DNA from: Symsagittifera roscoffensis | Lineage: Eukaryota > Xenacoelomorpha > Acoela > Convolutidae | DNA length: 64,000 bases | Reading direction: 5' to 3' | NCBI RefSeq assembly: GCF_963678635.1 | Contig: NC_087062.1 | Coordinates: forward strand, 23,042,370-23,106,369 | Part shown: in pieces, positions 10,212-21,059 of the stretch | Layout: each line of letters starts with the position of its first letter | Numbering within the stretch: position 1 is the first letter of the stretch | Program-made: the position numbers and the translations under genes | The notes under the pieces: generated by a model | What the model was told of the DNA's origin: nothing | What the model saw: the letters and a program-made list of their open reading frames with translations, nothing else | Database searches by the model: none

Positions 10212-10653
10212 TTTTTCGTTTAATGACTGTTAATAGGTAATTATAGATATGTCTAATTGGTTGATTCCAATTATATAAATGTACTGGTTTGTGTTTATAT
10301 TGCTTTTTTATTCTTCTTTTTCCTCTTTTTGATGAATTTGAAGTTGTTTCTGAGTCGGAAAAATATAATTGATCGTGAATGGGGCAATTTTTATCTATAG
10401 ATTCTTTTAATTTATAAAGTTCGTCTAAATTGCTGGCTTCTGATTGTGAAAATGCGTTTCTATTTTTGGAAAATCTTTTTCGTGTTATTTGTCTTTGTTT
10501 GTTTATTATTTTCCTTTTTAGTGTTTCTCGTTTTGTTCTAATATATCCAACTGTTTGTGTATGAGGTGTGTTTACAAGGTCGTATCTTTTGTTATCTATT
10601 TCACAGTTGTGTAAAACGATTGTTTGTTTGTTTCCTAGATTTTTAAATGACAT
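10186..10653 (-). CDS. ORF1 of element A, small basic protein, unknown
   Basis: 155 codons with an ATG start, the first long ORF after the leader. Very rich in Lys and Arg (for example RKRFSKNRN and KRGKRRIKKQYKHKP), with an acidic/Ser patch (SDSETTSNSSK) around residue 100. Such a protein could bind nucleic acid or enter the nucleus, but that is inference from charge alone. It overlaps the ATG of ORF2 by 26 bases in another frame, suggesting reinitiation or frameshift coupling. Most gypsy elements have no ORF before gag. Confidence 0.5.
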   Translation of the reverse strand: MSFKNLGNKQTIVLHNCEIDNKRYDLVNTPHTQTVGYIRTKRETLKRKIINKQRQITRKRFSKNRNAFSQSEASNLDELYKLKESIDKNCPIHDQLYFSDSETTSNSSKRGKRRIKKQYKHKPVHLYNWNQPIRHIYNYLLTVIKRKNEPNTHSK

Positions 10654-11902
10654 AAGGTTTAGGATGACGGCTGCAAAAAGTTATTAGATGATTTCTATTT
10701 TCTTAAATTGTTAATCCTTACGATTTTTTGGTTAGCTTAACCTGGGTCTATTTGTTCAGGGTTGGAGAGAAAAGTATATCGATTCCGAAGAATGATTTTT
10801 TACTTTCTCGTGGCTAGTATAAGCTAAGGTGTTAACTTACTTAATCTTACTTAAGGGTAGTGATTGTGTTCAAGGGTTGGAGAATAGTAAATCGATCCAC
10901 AAGGTTCAGGTATAATTAGAACGCGAGTAGTTCGTTAGATACTAATTTAAACTTACCAAGTCTACGATTTATCCTGGGTCTGGTAAGAGGAGGGTTCAAG
11001 TGAAGGATGAATAACCGAAGTTCTTCACTGTTTATCCTAATTTGAATGATTAGTTTTATTCAAAAATTTCTATTAGTCTTGGGTTGTTTGAAAGGGGTGG
11101 ATAGTGAATCGACGTTTGAGGTCGTTAGACACTAGCTAAGTGGGTGGGGGAGAACAAAATTGTTCTTTTTGATCCAAGGATAGGCCTTGATGATCAAGTT
11201 TTGTAAATTTAATTAAATAGAAAATTAATTAAGATCCAAGGATAAGCCTTGATGATCTGATTTTATGATTAAGTGAATTTAAGTTTAAAATGGTTTAAAT
11301 TTATAAGAAAAGATTTAGTGTTTTAATGATATTAGTGAGCTTATGATTGCTGTTATGTTTTAGTTGATGAAGCTGGGACAACTGATGATTTTATGATTAC
11401 TAACAGTTTATTGTCATGCTACTAATTTTTATTTTGATTTTCAATACATATTTTCCAAACATGTTTTATATAATACTGCAGAATTTTAGGAAAACGATCT
11501 GAGATATTTTTATCAATCGTTATTGTATATTAATAGTTTTGTTTAGCGCCTGAAATGATTATGAAGATTGACTTCAAGGTTTTATGTTTGCAAATGAAAA
11601 TCTAAATTCATTGCTAATAAAATTCTAAATATAAAAGTCTGTGTTGGCTTTTGCCGTACTATCATATAACTATTTGGTAAGTTTCTACTTTGTCGTATGT
11701 CGTCTCTGGTTCGACGTCTTCTTGCAATTCCGGGTAGTTCTGTTATCGTTCGGAATATTGGCTTTGATCTATTGAGTCGTAGAGACATTTCGATTAAATT
11801 ATCGTCGTATAACATTTTAAAAATGTTTTGTCTAAATTCTAATCTATTTTTGGTTAATTCTAAGCTATTAAGGTCTTGTTCGAGACTTATGGTCGCACCA
11901 GA
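10654..11902 (-). other. 5' leader of element A
   Basis: Non-coding leader between the LTR and ORF1. It contains internal repeats: GATCCAAGGATA(A/G)GCCTTGATGATC at about 11170 and 11231, and a degenerate GGTTGGAGA...ATCGAT motif near 10760, 10870 and 11095, each followed by a short AGATACTA-like tract. Possibly packaging or RNA-structure elements; no function can be assigned from sequence alone. Confidence 0.45.
11884..11900 (-). promoter_or_regulatory. Primer-binding site of element A
   Basis: Two bases after the LTR end the minus strand reads TGGTGCGACCATAAGTC. It starts with TGG, as expected for pairing with the CCA 3' end of a tRNA primer. The tRNA identity cannot be assigned here. Confidence 0.55.
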
Positions 11903-12312
11903 TGAGTTATAACCGAAGTGGTTAACTCATAGAGTAATTTCGGATAGGGTACACCGTCTGCTCGTCACGCTATCTTATTTTCGGCCGGATAGATTGGTGC
12001 AACTTCTTAGTCTAATACCGATCCTAATCTTACTCTTTTACTATCTAGTCTCAGGTTGTTTAACTAGTCTCTGCTAGGCTCAATAGATCTAGGGTATACT
12101 GGTTTATTGCGACTGCTGAAGTTCCTTTGGAGAGGCAACTAAATTCTAAGTTAAATTCAAATCTCTCTGGTGCTGAAATTATAAGTAATTCCAGCACTTA
12201 CAAATAAGTGGGTTGTTAGTTTGATGAATCATGATTGGTTAATACTAAATACTTTACAGTGGTAAAATATCAAATTTATCCAATCATAAAATGTAGTTTA
12301 GATCAGGTTCCA
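11903..12312 (-). repeat. 5' LTR of element A
   Basis: Closely matches 60181-60559 (element D) from TGAGTT at the left end to GGTTCCA at the right, giving TG...CA termini. In A it lies upstream of the primer-binding site and ORFs (5' LTR); in D it lies downstream of the last ORF behind a purine tract (3' LTR), which fixes it as an LTR. It is 410 bp here against 379 bp in D, differing by small indels. A short inverted repeat (ATGAGTTAACC / GGTTATAACTCAT) sits at its inner end. Confidence 0.8.
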
Positions 12313-13460
12313 GGAGGGATAGCAAACGAAAAAGCGGATGAAAATTGCCTGGAATTTAAAAAGTTCATTTGAATGTTGATTAATCTACGAGTTTCTGTCT
12401 CATCTACCACTCAACACATCAAAACTCACTTCGCAAGCTGCAGTTCAAATAGTTGCAGGATCATGGAATGAAGAAAAACAAAAAAAAATTATAGATCTTG
12501 GGACTTTTGAAAAACTGGCCCCCTCTATGTATTATGATTGTTTGAAGAAAACTACACAATGAGCACTATGTGTAATACAACTTTTTAGTATAAAACATAC
12601 AAAAAGAAAAAGCAATTAATTCATGGGACAGAGGAGTATGCGTCATATCAAATTAAGTTCAAATGATTTCCAAATTGACGCTGCCTGTAATATTTAACTT
12701 TGTTGACCTAAAACCCGCTATTGTAAAACAATTTTGAATTAAAAAAACTTAGTTACCCAAAAATTTGAATAGCTATTTCGCAAAGAAGCAAGAAAGCTGT
12801 TCTTTTTTGGATAATTCAACTGAATAAACGGTATTTTGTTGCGGCAATTTTTTTTCCGGTGACTTCTGTGTGGTTTTGTTCTTGGTCAAACAATACAGTA
12901 TAAAATTGCCCAAATCAAAAATTTATATCAACCCATCTAAGTATATCCTATCACACAGTTGATTCAACATTTTTTTTTGGTCGAGATTTATCCAGATTTG
13001 GTCAAACCTTAAAGACAAATGCATTTGAGTAAAACTTTTTAAACCTAATTTTTTATTATTGAGAAATTGAAGACAATTGATATTTCATTTCGTGATGAGC
13101 CGTTAAACTATATACGAACTCGAGCATAAAAACATATACGAATCTGGTCGATAACGACAAAATTTTTTAAATGAATTTATCCTAAAAGTCATTCGATGTT
13201 TTTGTATCTATTGATCAAAACTTTTCGGTTCTCAATTGCTTTGATATCCAGCAGAATACAATGTTTCAGATCAAGCAGTACGTTTTTTAGGCCGTGAGTT
13301 TTGTGATTTAGTGTTGTCCGAATTGAAAAGCTGTGTCAAATGAAAATACATCAGCATAACCTAGAACTTAGAAAAAATCATCAAGGTCTTAGTTTGAAGC
13401 AGAAATTTTTGTTTCAGATTCAATTTGAATTTTAGGTCGTAGTTTAAAATTCACCTTATC
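12313..13460. repeat. Unidentified ~1.1-kb repeat, copy 1
   Basis: From GGGATAGCAAACGAA onward this stretch aligns closely to 14103-15216 through AGGTCGTAGTTTAAAA. It starts exactly where the element A LTR ends, so A probably inserted at its edge. No coding frame survives on either strand. The 640 bases that follow (13461-14102) are unique in this window and hold no credible gene. Could be LTRs or halves of an unknown element, or a simple segmental duplication. Confidence 0.75.
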
Positions 13461-14102
13461 TTGATTTACAAAGCGAAAAAGGAAAACACTTATTTGTTAG
13501 GCGGGCAAATCATCAGTGTTTGTACAGAGATGACCTGATTAGTTTGTTTAAAAAAAGTGAATTGTTTTTTCAAGGCAGACAATTTGAACTGAATGTCAGC
13601 CAATCGATTAAAATCAGTCGAAAAAAAGTTTTATAGGCTTCAAAATACAACACATATGTAAAGTACTAGGTGTTCAAATTGGATGCGATAAAGCCACAAC
13701 GAGAAATTTTTTAAAGCACTAAAAGAAGCACCAACATTTTTTCGTAAGAGAGTGACCTAAGAGCGAAGGCAAAAATCATGAATTATTTTGTCATACTAAA
13801 AATCCTTCACATAGCAAATCAACCCATTTTCCTCAAACTTCAATATCGAATACAACACCATTTCTCGAAAGGTAATATGGGGAAATTCGAAAAAATCGGA
13901 GCTGCAATCAAACACTTGGAGCCACCTGTGAGTAAAGGAGAATTAAACTGGCCAAATTTGATACAGAATTTTTTTTTTTGCAAAAGTATGCGACAACAAA
14001 AAATTTCTTTTCGGTGAAGACTAGAAAAGCACAAATCTTTAGCTGTCAAGATGAGATGACGGTAAAGTATTTCTAAAGAACTTGAATAAGGATCACAAAT
14101 CA

Positions 14103-15216
14103 GTAGGGATAGCAAACGAAGAAGCGGATGAAAATTGCCTGGAACTTGAATAGTCCTTTTTGAATGTTGATGAATCTACGAGTTTTTGTCTCATCTACCA
14201 CTCAACACATCAAAATTCACTTCCCAGGCTGCAGTTCAAATAGTTGCAGGGTCATGGAATGAAAAAAAAACTTTTTTATGGATCTTGAGACTTTTGAAAA
14301 CTTTGCCCCCTCTATAGATTAGGATTGTTTGAATAATACCATGCGATGAGCACTATGTGTAATACAACTTTGTAGTATAAAACATACAAAGAAAAGCAAT
14401 TAGTTCATGGGACAGAGGAGTTTGCGTGGAATCAAATTAAGTTCAAATGATTTCCAAATTGACGCTGCTTTAAAATTTAACTTTGTTGTCTTAAAACCCG
14501 CTATTGAGAAGCAATTTTGAACCAAAAAATTTAGTTACCCAAAAATTGGAGCAACTATTTTGCAAAGAAGCAAGAACACTGTTCCTTTTTGGATAATTCA
14601 ACTGAAATAAACCGTATTTTGTTGCCTCAATTTCTTTTCCGGTTACTTCTGTGTGATTTTGTTCTTGGTCAAAGAGTAGAGTATGAAATTGCCCACATCA
14701 AAAAGTTTTATCAACCCTTCTAAGTATATCCTATCACAAAATTGATTCAAATTTTTTCTTCGGTCGAGATTTATCCAGATTTGGTCAAACTTTAAAGACA
14801 AATGCATTTGAGTAAAGCTTTTTAAACCTAATTTTTTAATATTGAAAAATTAAAGACAATTGATATTTCATTTCGTGATGAGCTTTTAAACTATATACGA
14901 ACTCGAGCATAAAATTTATACGAATCTGGTCGATAAGGACAAAGTTTTTTTAACGAATTTATCCTAAAAGTTAGTCGATGTTTGTATCTTTGATTAAAAC
15001 TTTCGGTTCTCAATTGCTTTAATATCCAGTAAAATACAAGGTTTCAGATGAAGCAGAACGTTTTTTAGGCCGTGAGTTTTGTGATTTAATGTTGTCCCAG
15101 TTGAAAGACTGTGTCAAGAGAAAATACATCAGAATAACTCAGAACTTAGAAAAAATTCATCAAGTCCTAATCTGAATCAGAAACTTTCGTTTCGGAATCA
15201 AGTTGAATTTTAGGTC
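14103..15216. repeat. Unidentified ~1.1-kb repeat, copy 2, interrupted by element B
   Basis: Second copy of 12313-13460 in direct orientation at a 1.79-kb offset. It breaks off at AGGTC (15212-15216) where element B begins, and resumes after B at 23299 with AGGTC then GCAGTTTAAAACTCAC, matching the next bases of copy 1 (13437-13455). Confidence 0.8.
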
Positions 15217-15419
15217 TGATAATTTTACAGCTAATTCTACTTATGTGCAAATAAAATGTGTTTAAAAGTGAATTAAGCTCAAAGTTATAATTTTAAAAAG
15301 TGAGTAAAGCATTCTCTCCGCCGGTGAGAATGAGCATGTCTAGATCAAAGCTAAATAACCAGTTATGGCTATTTACAAATGAATTGATAACTGAAAATAA
15401 AATAGTGCGTTTTACAACA
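15217..15419 (-). repeat. 3' LTR of element B
   Basis: Aligns with 23134-23298 across ACAGCTAATTCTACTTATGT..., CCGCCGG and GAATGAGCATGTC, down to GTGCGTTTTACAACA. Starts with TG and ends with CA. It is 203 bp against 165 bp in the 5' copy; the difference lies in small insertions near the left end and an internal A/T-rich stretch. Confidence 0.85.
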
Positions 15420-15427
15420 TTCCCCTT
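15420..15427 (-). promoter_or_regulatory. Polypurine tract of element B
   Basis: The minus strand reads AAGGGGAA directly before the LTR start TGTTGT, the position where plus-strand DNA synthesis is primed. Confidence 0.7.
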
Positions 15428-15832
15428 AATGGGAAAAAAATTAAACTGCTGACATTAGTTAGTAAATAAAGGTAACTGACCCTTTTTGCCCCCTGAAGGA
15501 AGCTAGCGAAGATAAAGTAAGCACCGCCCAGTACCACAGTAAAATTAATACTCAAAGGAGTGACTGTTTAGTATACGAGGCAGTTAAAGACTTAAAATCT
15601 AAAATCACTAGAAGACTAAGAGAATTTAAAAGCAATGTAGATATTGCTGGAGATAATATACGAAAATGTTTGAGTTTCAGTAGTGTGATTTGTTGCCCTC
15701 CATCAATTTTTCCAGCTCCGCAATAAAGATTTCACTATCAAAAACTATGAAATCATCGAAGCTGTTCACGGCTTCTCTTAGTAATTGATCTGTAGAGGAC
15801 AGAGATAGTGGATCGTATAAAGATGAGATTGG
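15428..15832 (-). other. 3' untranslated part of element B
   Basis: No reading frame of note between the integrase tail and the polypurine tract. Nothing else recognised. Confidence 0.4.
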
Positions 15833-16467
15833 TCAGGAAGCTGTATTTTCTGCCGATTGGATGCTGAATATTGGGGTTGAGATGTCCGAAGAATTTTTGG
15901 TGATGGTGACTGTAGTGAAACCAGATCGGTCGTTGTCGTCGAGGGAGATCGGTTTTTGTGCCAAGCCAGGTTGACTGTCAGATTCGTCTATTATATCTTT
16001 GTACAATCTTTTACCATAGAATTGGGGAAGTCCAACGTTTCGGCTCGAGCGTCTTAATTTAAAATCGTTACCAGTGATAGTGGTCTCCCCTGACTGTATT
16101 TCCTGAGTGGTAGCGTTGTCGTCTGAGGAATCGACGATTTCAAAAATCGAAAAGTCGACCAACTTGTCCCCTCAACTTTTTTGCTTGTCTCCGTTGGAGT
16201 ATCCGAACCTTTTGTCATCGAGTCTGGGGTGAGGTGGTTGGCTTGTTGAGAGTTAGTAGTACTCTGTCCTGCGGGGATTATGCTAATTGGGCAATACAAC
16301 GGGTCTGAAGTTTGTGGCTGGTTATCTAAAATCTCAGATTTTATGTTAGCTTGGGATGTTTTACAATCTAAAGGTGGAATAGTATGTTCATGAGAAGTAT
16401 GATTATCCGAAATAAGGCGTTTTCTAATCATATCCCTGCAGGGAAAACTGCCAGTGATCCATTGCAA
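15833..16467 (-). pseudogene. C-terminal tail of element B Pol, frameshifted
   Basis: Two overlapping frames form one former tail. Codons from 16467 give a Ser/Thr/Gln/Pro-rich linker. The frame from 16162 gives the end of the polyprotein with LRRSSRNVGLPQFYGKRLYKD, similar in character to the RRSxRNxGxPxFYGxR ending common in gypsy Pol proteins. The 16162 frame is that of the integrase. Not catalytic. Confidence 0.6.
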
Positions 16468-16654
16468 TCGCTATTGTCGGATTTATCCGACGGAATGAAC
16501 CTAGATTCATCACCTGCTAAAAATCCCGTGTTTGAAGTCGTGGCCTTGTTTCGAGTTGGTCTGCTCTTAGTCGGTTTAGTAGATTGATTTGATACTCTTG
16601 TCCTAGTATTGTTGTCTGACGTGGCCGATTCTGTCTGTTGTCTAGTCTTTGGGC

Positions 16655-17827
16655 CTATTTTTTCGTCTGCGAAGGTTTCGGTTTTGATGTCTTTCTTGCA
16701 CCTACTTGAAAATCAAAGAGAGGAAATGATGGAAAAGAGGTAATTCGTCTAAAGGAACGGATAGTAGATGAGTTAGATTTCGGAATAGCAATGTCAGACT
16801 TTCTAATGATTTTTCCGTCGGATAATTCTACTGTAGATTTTGGTACATTAATAATTTTCTGAAAAAGAAGTTTATAGAAAGGATTTCCGTTTATGCTTTT
16901 TTTTGTCTTTCGAAGTATTTTTTCTTTAAAAGGACTTTGTAGGGTTAAGCGCGAAGAAGAAGGTTTCGAGTCAGTTGGGTAGTCCGATTCGTACCCTTTC
17001 TCCACTGGAGATTGGTTCTTCTTTGAATTTAAGCTGTCTTTGTAGCCATCTTCAATACGGTCGTCTGCGTTCCAGTCGAGAGCTCGTTCATTGCATAAAA
17101 TTGACTTCCCTTTGTGTAAAATTCCACCGGATAATTTACTGGATGCCAATAGTTTCCAGATTGTATTCGGTTTTCTATTAAAGTGGATTTCGAAAGGTGA
17201 GCATTTTGTTCTTGATTGAAAGGAAGAATCTAGGTTCCAAATGATTTTTGAGATATGTTGTAGAGAAGGTTTTTGTTGTCCGAGTGACATTGTTAGTAGT
17301 TTAATTTTTACAGTATGGACAAGTTTTTCTACAAGACCGGTTGAGCGATGGTCGGCGATTGTACAAAATATTAATTTGAGATTATAAAAATTGCACAAAA
17401 ATTTAAAATCCTGACTAGTAAAACAGGACTCGTGGTCGACGCGAATAGAGTTTAGAATTCCATGGAGACAAATTTAATCTTGAAGAAATTCGTTGACTGT
17501 GTTCGATGAGGTTGATGATGTTATTTTAGCCGATGGAAATTTTGAAAATCGGTCGATGCAAAATAGAAGATATTTATTCTTTCCCCAGGTGTTGTCTAAC
17601 GGGCCGGCAAAATCAAGATTTAATTCTTCGTTAGGTTCGCATAAAGGTAATAGTTCACTGGATTGGAAAATAGGTATAATACTTTTTATGTTATTAACGG
17701 TTTTTGTGCATTGTGAACAATTTATCCCGTGGAAATAGATCTGACGATTTATGTGCGGCCACCATATGTATTGTTCTAGGTATTTCATACCGAATTGTCC
17801 ACGGTGGGATTCATGTAAGGTCTTCAT
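16655..17827 (-). pseudogene. Integrase of element B, one nonsense codon
   Basis: A single frame from 17827 to 16655 interrupted by one TAA (17474-17476). The zinc-binding His/Cys region is HESHRGQFGMKYL...CSQCTK (first ~45 residues). The core starts with the first catalytic Asp in LNLDFAGPL. After the stop come the second Asp (IRVDHESCF) and Glu in RSTGLVEKLVHTVK, then CSPFEIHFNRKPN, a conserved block of Ty3/gypsy integrases. A charged C-terminal region follows, with DGKIIRKSDIAIP resembling the end of the GPY/F region. All three acidic residues are present. The HHCC part is also duplicated at 19301. Confidence 0.85.
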
Positions 17828-17984
17828 TATTGCATTTCAAAGGGTAAATGGGATAACTAGTTTTCTGTCCATGTAGAGTAATCCGTCGGATTCGTGTAAG
17901 TCTTTTTTGAAGTGTTTGAGGTGATGTGATATTGAATTAATCTTTTCTGCTTTGTCTTGAAGGGCTGAAACGATCGAACCTAGC

Positions 17985-19300
17985 TCAAAGAGCAACCAAC
18001 TTGGCATTGAATAGCGAGTTTAAGTCCGAGGGTCGTTCCGGCAATTTCAAAATCTCTCGGTATTTAAACACTAATTTTTTGTGTTCGGAAGAAATTGGGA
18101 AATCAATTGTGACCTGTGAACCGGAAATAGAAGGATTAATTACAATTTGGTTATTCGACATATTTACACTATTTACAATTTTAAGATCCTGAGAATTAAT
18201 GATTAGGCTACGATTAAGAATTAAAAAATAAATAAAAGCTGAGTTTGATAAATTAATTTTTGTTGTGTCAATGTTTGAAAAATCCAAAGGAAAACATTTA
18301 GAATTAAAAAGTTTAGTTCTGTAGTGTTTTTGTTTGCAAATTGGAATAGATGAGGTAATAAGTTCGAGGGCTGTGATTATCACATAAATACGTTATTTTG
18401 TGTAATTGGAATTTTCTGAAGTTGTGCCAATGGTATTGCATAACAATTTCTCTTTATCCGAAGGATTTAAAGCTTTGTATATATCTTTTTGTTAGTTGCG
18501 ACTGCCAATTATTCGTCGTAGTGAGACGAGGGAATTGCTTTTGCCGAAAGGGGTCTTGAAATTAGATCGGTAAAAGCTATGTTTTTTCCTGCTAGGTAAT
18601 TTATTGTGAAATTAAACGGTAAAAGATGATAAACCCATCTTGTTAAGCGACTGTGATAGGTTTTGTTTCCGTGGGTTGGTAATATTGCTGAAAGGAGGGC
18701 TCTATGGTCGGTAATACTTTCGATTCACAGCCGTATAGATAATTCTTTTTTCTACCGCCCATACAACTCCTAGCGATTGCAATTCGTATGTAGAAAATTT
18801 AGATTCATTTGGATTTTAAAATCTTGAAGCGAGAGATATTGTTTTCCAGTCATTCCCATGGAGTTGTTTGAGGGACGCGCCAATTCCATTATTTGAGGCG
18901 TTGTTTTATACTCTCGTAACGCGTTTAACGTCGAAGTGAGTGTTTTCTGTGAGGTTAACTATTTCTAGTTTTATTTTTTGAACGATTTACTATGATCTTC
19001 ACTCCAAGAGAAAATTGATTTCTTGTTCAATAGAGGTCTTAGAGGGCTTCCAAGGGATGCTAGATTCGGTACAAAATTAATATATTGACCCGAAAAATTA
19101 TCTTAATTCTTTTAAGTTTTCGGAATTGGGATGTCTTTGATCGCTTTGGTTTTGTCGATTAAGGGCCGATTCTTAATTTTGATATTTTAAAACCGAGCCA
19201 TTCTATTTTTTTTTGAAAGAATTTTACATTTTGGCCATTTGACTGCGAAGTTTTAGTTATCTAAAACCGATAAAAAATTTTTATAGACGATGTTCTTGTG
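17985..19300 (-). pseudogene. RNase H and linker of element B, copy 1
   Basis: Contains the frame 17985-18383 (linker before the integrase, with PERPSDLNSLFNAKLV) and, further upstream near 18860-18930, a broken RNase H with ...NGIGASLKQLHGNDWKT. The catalytic Asp-Ala-Ser of RNase H reads Asn-Ala-Ser in this copy, whereas copy 2 keeps Asp. Several stops and frameshifts. The product cannot be functional. Confidence 0.7.
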
Positions 19301-21059
19301 CTAGGTATTTCATACCGAATTGTCCACGGTGGGATTCATGTAAGGTCTTCATAACTGCATTTCGAAGGGTAAATGGGATAACTAAGTTTCTGTCCATGTA
19401 GAGTAATCCGTCGGATTCGTGTAAGTCTTTTTTGAAGTGTTCGAGGTAATGTGAGTTTGCATTTATCTTTTCTACTTTGTTTTGAAGGGCTGAAACGATC
19501 GGACCTAGCATTGGGTCTTCCTCCGTTAAATGAGCAACCAACTTGGCATTGAATAGCAAGTTTAAGTCCGAGGGTCGTTCCGGAAATTTCAAAATCTCTC
19601 GGTATTTAAACACTAATTTTTTGTGTTCGGAAGAAATTGGGAAATAAATTGTAACATGTGAACCGGAAATAGAAGGATTAATTACAATTTGGTTATTCGA
19701 CATATTTACACTATTTACAAGTTTAAGATCCTGAGAATTAATAATTAGGCTACAATTAAGAATTAAAAAATAAATAAAAGCTGAGGTTGATAAAGTAATT
19801 TTTGTTGTGTCAATGTTTGAAAAATCCGAAGGAATACATTTAGAATTACAAAGTTTAGTTCTATAGTGTTTTTGTTTGCAAATTGGAATAGATGAATTAA
19901 TAAATTCGAGGGCTGTGATTATCTCATAATTACGTAATTTTGTGCAATAGGAATTTTCTGAAGTTGTGCCAATGGTATTGCATTACAATTTCTCTTTATC
20001 CGAAGGGTTTAAAGCTTTGTATATATCTTTTTGGTAGTTGCGACTACCAAATACTCGTCGAAGTGAGATAAGGAAATTGCTTTTGCCGAAAGGGGGCTTG
20101 AAATTATATCGGTAAAACCTATGTCTTTCCCTGCTAGTGGTTTTATTGTGAAAATAAGCGGTAAAAGACGATCAACCCATCTTGTTAAGCGACTGTGATA
20201 GGTTTTGTTTCCGTGGGTTGGTGATATTGCTGAAACGAGGGCTCTATGGTCGGTAATACTTTCGATTCACAGCCGTATAGATAATTCTTATTTTTTTCTA
20301 CCGCCCATACAACTCCTAGCGATTCCAATTCGTATGTAGAAAATTTAGATTCATTTGGATTTTAAAATCTTGAAGCGAGAGATACTGTTTTCCAGTCATT
20401 CCCATGGAGTTGTTTGAGGGACGCGCCAAGTCCATTATGTGAGGCGTCGATTTATACTCTCGTAACGCGTTTAACGTTGAAGTGATTGTTTTCTGTGAGG
20501 TTAACCATTTCTAGTTTTTTTTTTCGAACGCTTTACTATGATCTTCACTCCAAGAGAAAATTGATTTCTTGTTCAATAGAGGTCTTAAAGGGCTTCCGAG
20601 GGATGCTAGATTCGGTACAAAGTTAATATATTGATTTGTTGACCCGAAGAACTTTCTTAATTATTGATGTTTTGAGCTCTCTCACATCCCTATGAAGACA
20701 CTTTTTTGACCAAAATTTTTAGACCACAGTCAAATTTTTGAAAAAAAGAACACGCAGAAACAATAAATTTGTTTTTGTTATTTCCCCATGAAATTTGTTT
20801 TGCCAAAAATTTCAGGGCCTGACAAAAATTTCAGGGTCTTAAAGGGCTTCCGAGGGATGCTAGATTTGGTACAAAATTAATATATTGATTTGTTGACCCG
20901 AAGAATTTTCTTAATTATTTTAAGTTTTTCGGAATTGGGATGTCTTTGATCGACTTGGTTTTGTCGATTATTGGGCCGATTCTTGATTTTGATATTTTAA
21001 AACCAAATCATTCTATTTCTTTTTGAAAGAATTAACATTTGCCATTTGACTGCGAAGTT
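19301..21059 (-). pseudogene. RNase H, linker and duplicated integrase start of element B, copy 2
   Basis: The frame 19281-19703 carries the pre-integrase linker (PERPSDLNLLFNAKLVAHL) and the start of the integrase zinc region (MKTLHESHRGQFGMKYL), ending at the duplication junction. Upstream near 20380-20470 the RNase H reads IDASHNGLGASLKQLHGNDWK with its first catalytic Asp intact, followed by YELESLGVVWAVEK. Frames change repeatedly. A 162-bp dispersed repeat is inserted at 20663-20824. Confidence 0.7.
20663..20824. repeat. 162-bp dispersed repeat, copy inside element B
   Basis: Nearly identical to 23711-23872, from ATTGATGTTTTGAGCTCTCTC to TTTCAGGGCCTGACA. It has no clear terminal inverted repeats. 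Here it is flanked by ~80-bp direct repeats of element B sequence (from GGTCTTAAAGGGCTTCCGAG to CTTAATTATT), at about 20580-20660 and 20840-20918. Confidence 0.8.

Larger units (their letters stand above)
1..12312 (-). mobile_element. Element A: large Ty3/gypsy-type LTR retrotransposon, 3' end outside window
   Basis: Read on the minus strand, the order is LTR, primer-binding site, leader, ORF1, ORF2, gag (CCHC knuckle), protease (DSG), reverse transcriptase, RNase H, integrase (HHCC, DDE, GPY/F), a membrane micro-ORF, and a long ATG-less ORF. This pol order is that of Ty3/gypsy elements. The 3' LTR is not found in bases 1-1990, so the element exceeds 12.3 kb and continues left of the window. 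Gag, protease and RT share one reading frame, broken only by single stop codons; later parts have frameshifts. The coding strand is A/C-rich and G-poor, unlike its surroundings. Element D at the right end of the window has the same LTR. Confidence 0.85.

Noticed and set aside
10200-10220. A AAA AAT slippery heptamer at the ORF1/ORF2 overlap
   Set aside because: A -1 shift there runs at once into TGA; ORF2 lies in the +1 frame, so this is not a working -1 signal.
13778-14115. Overlapping plus and minus ORFs between the 1.1-kb repeats
   Set aside because: No domain features; repetitive, AT-rich context.
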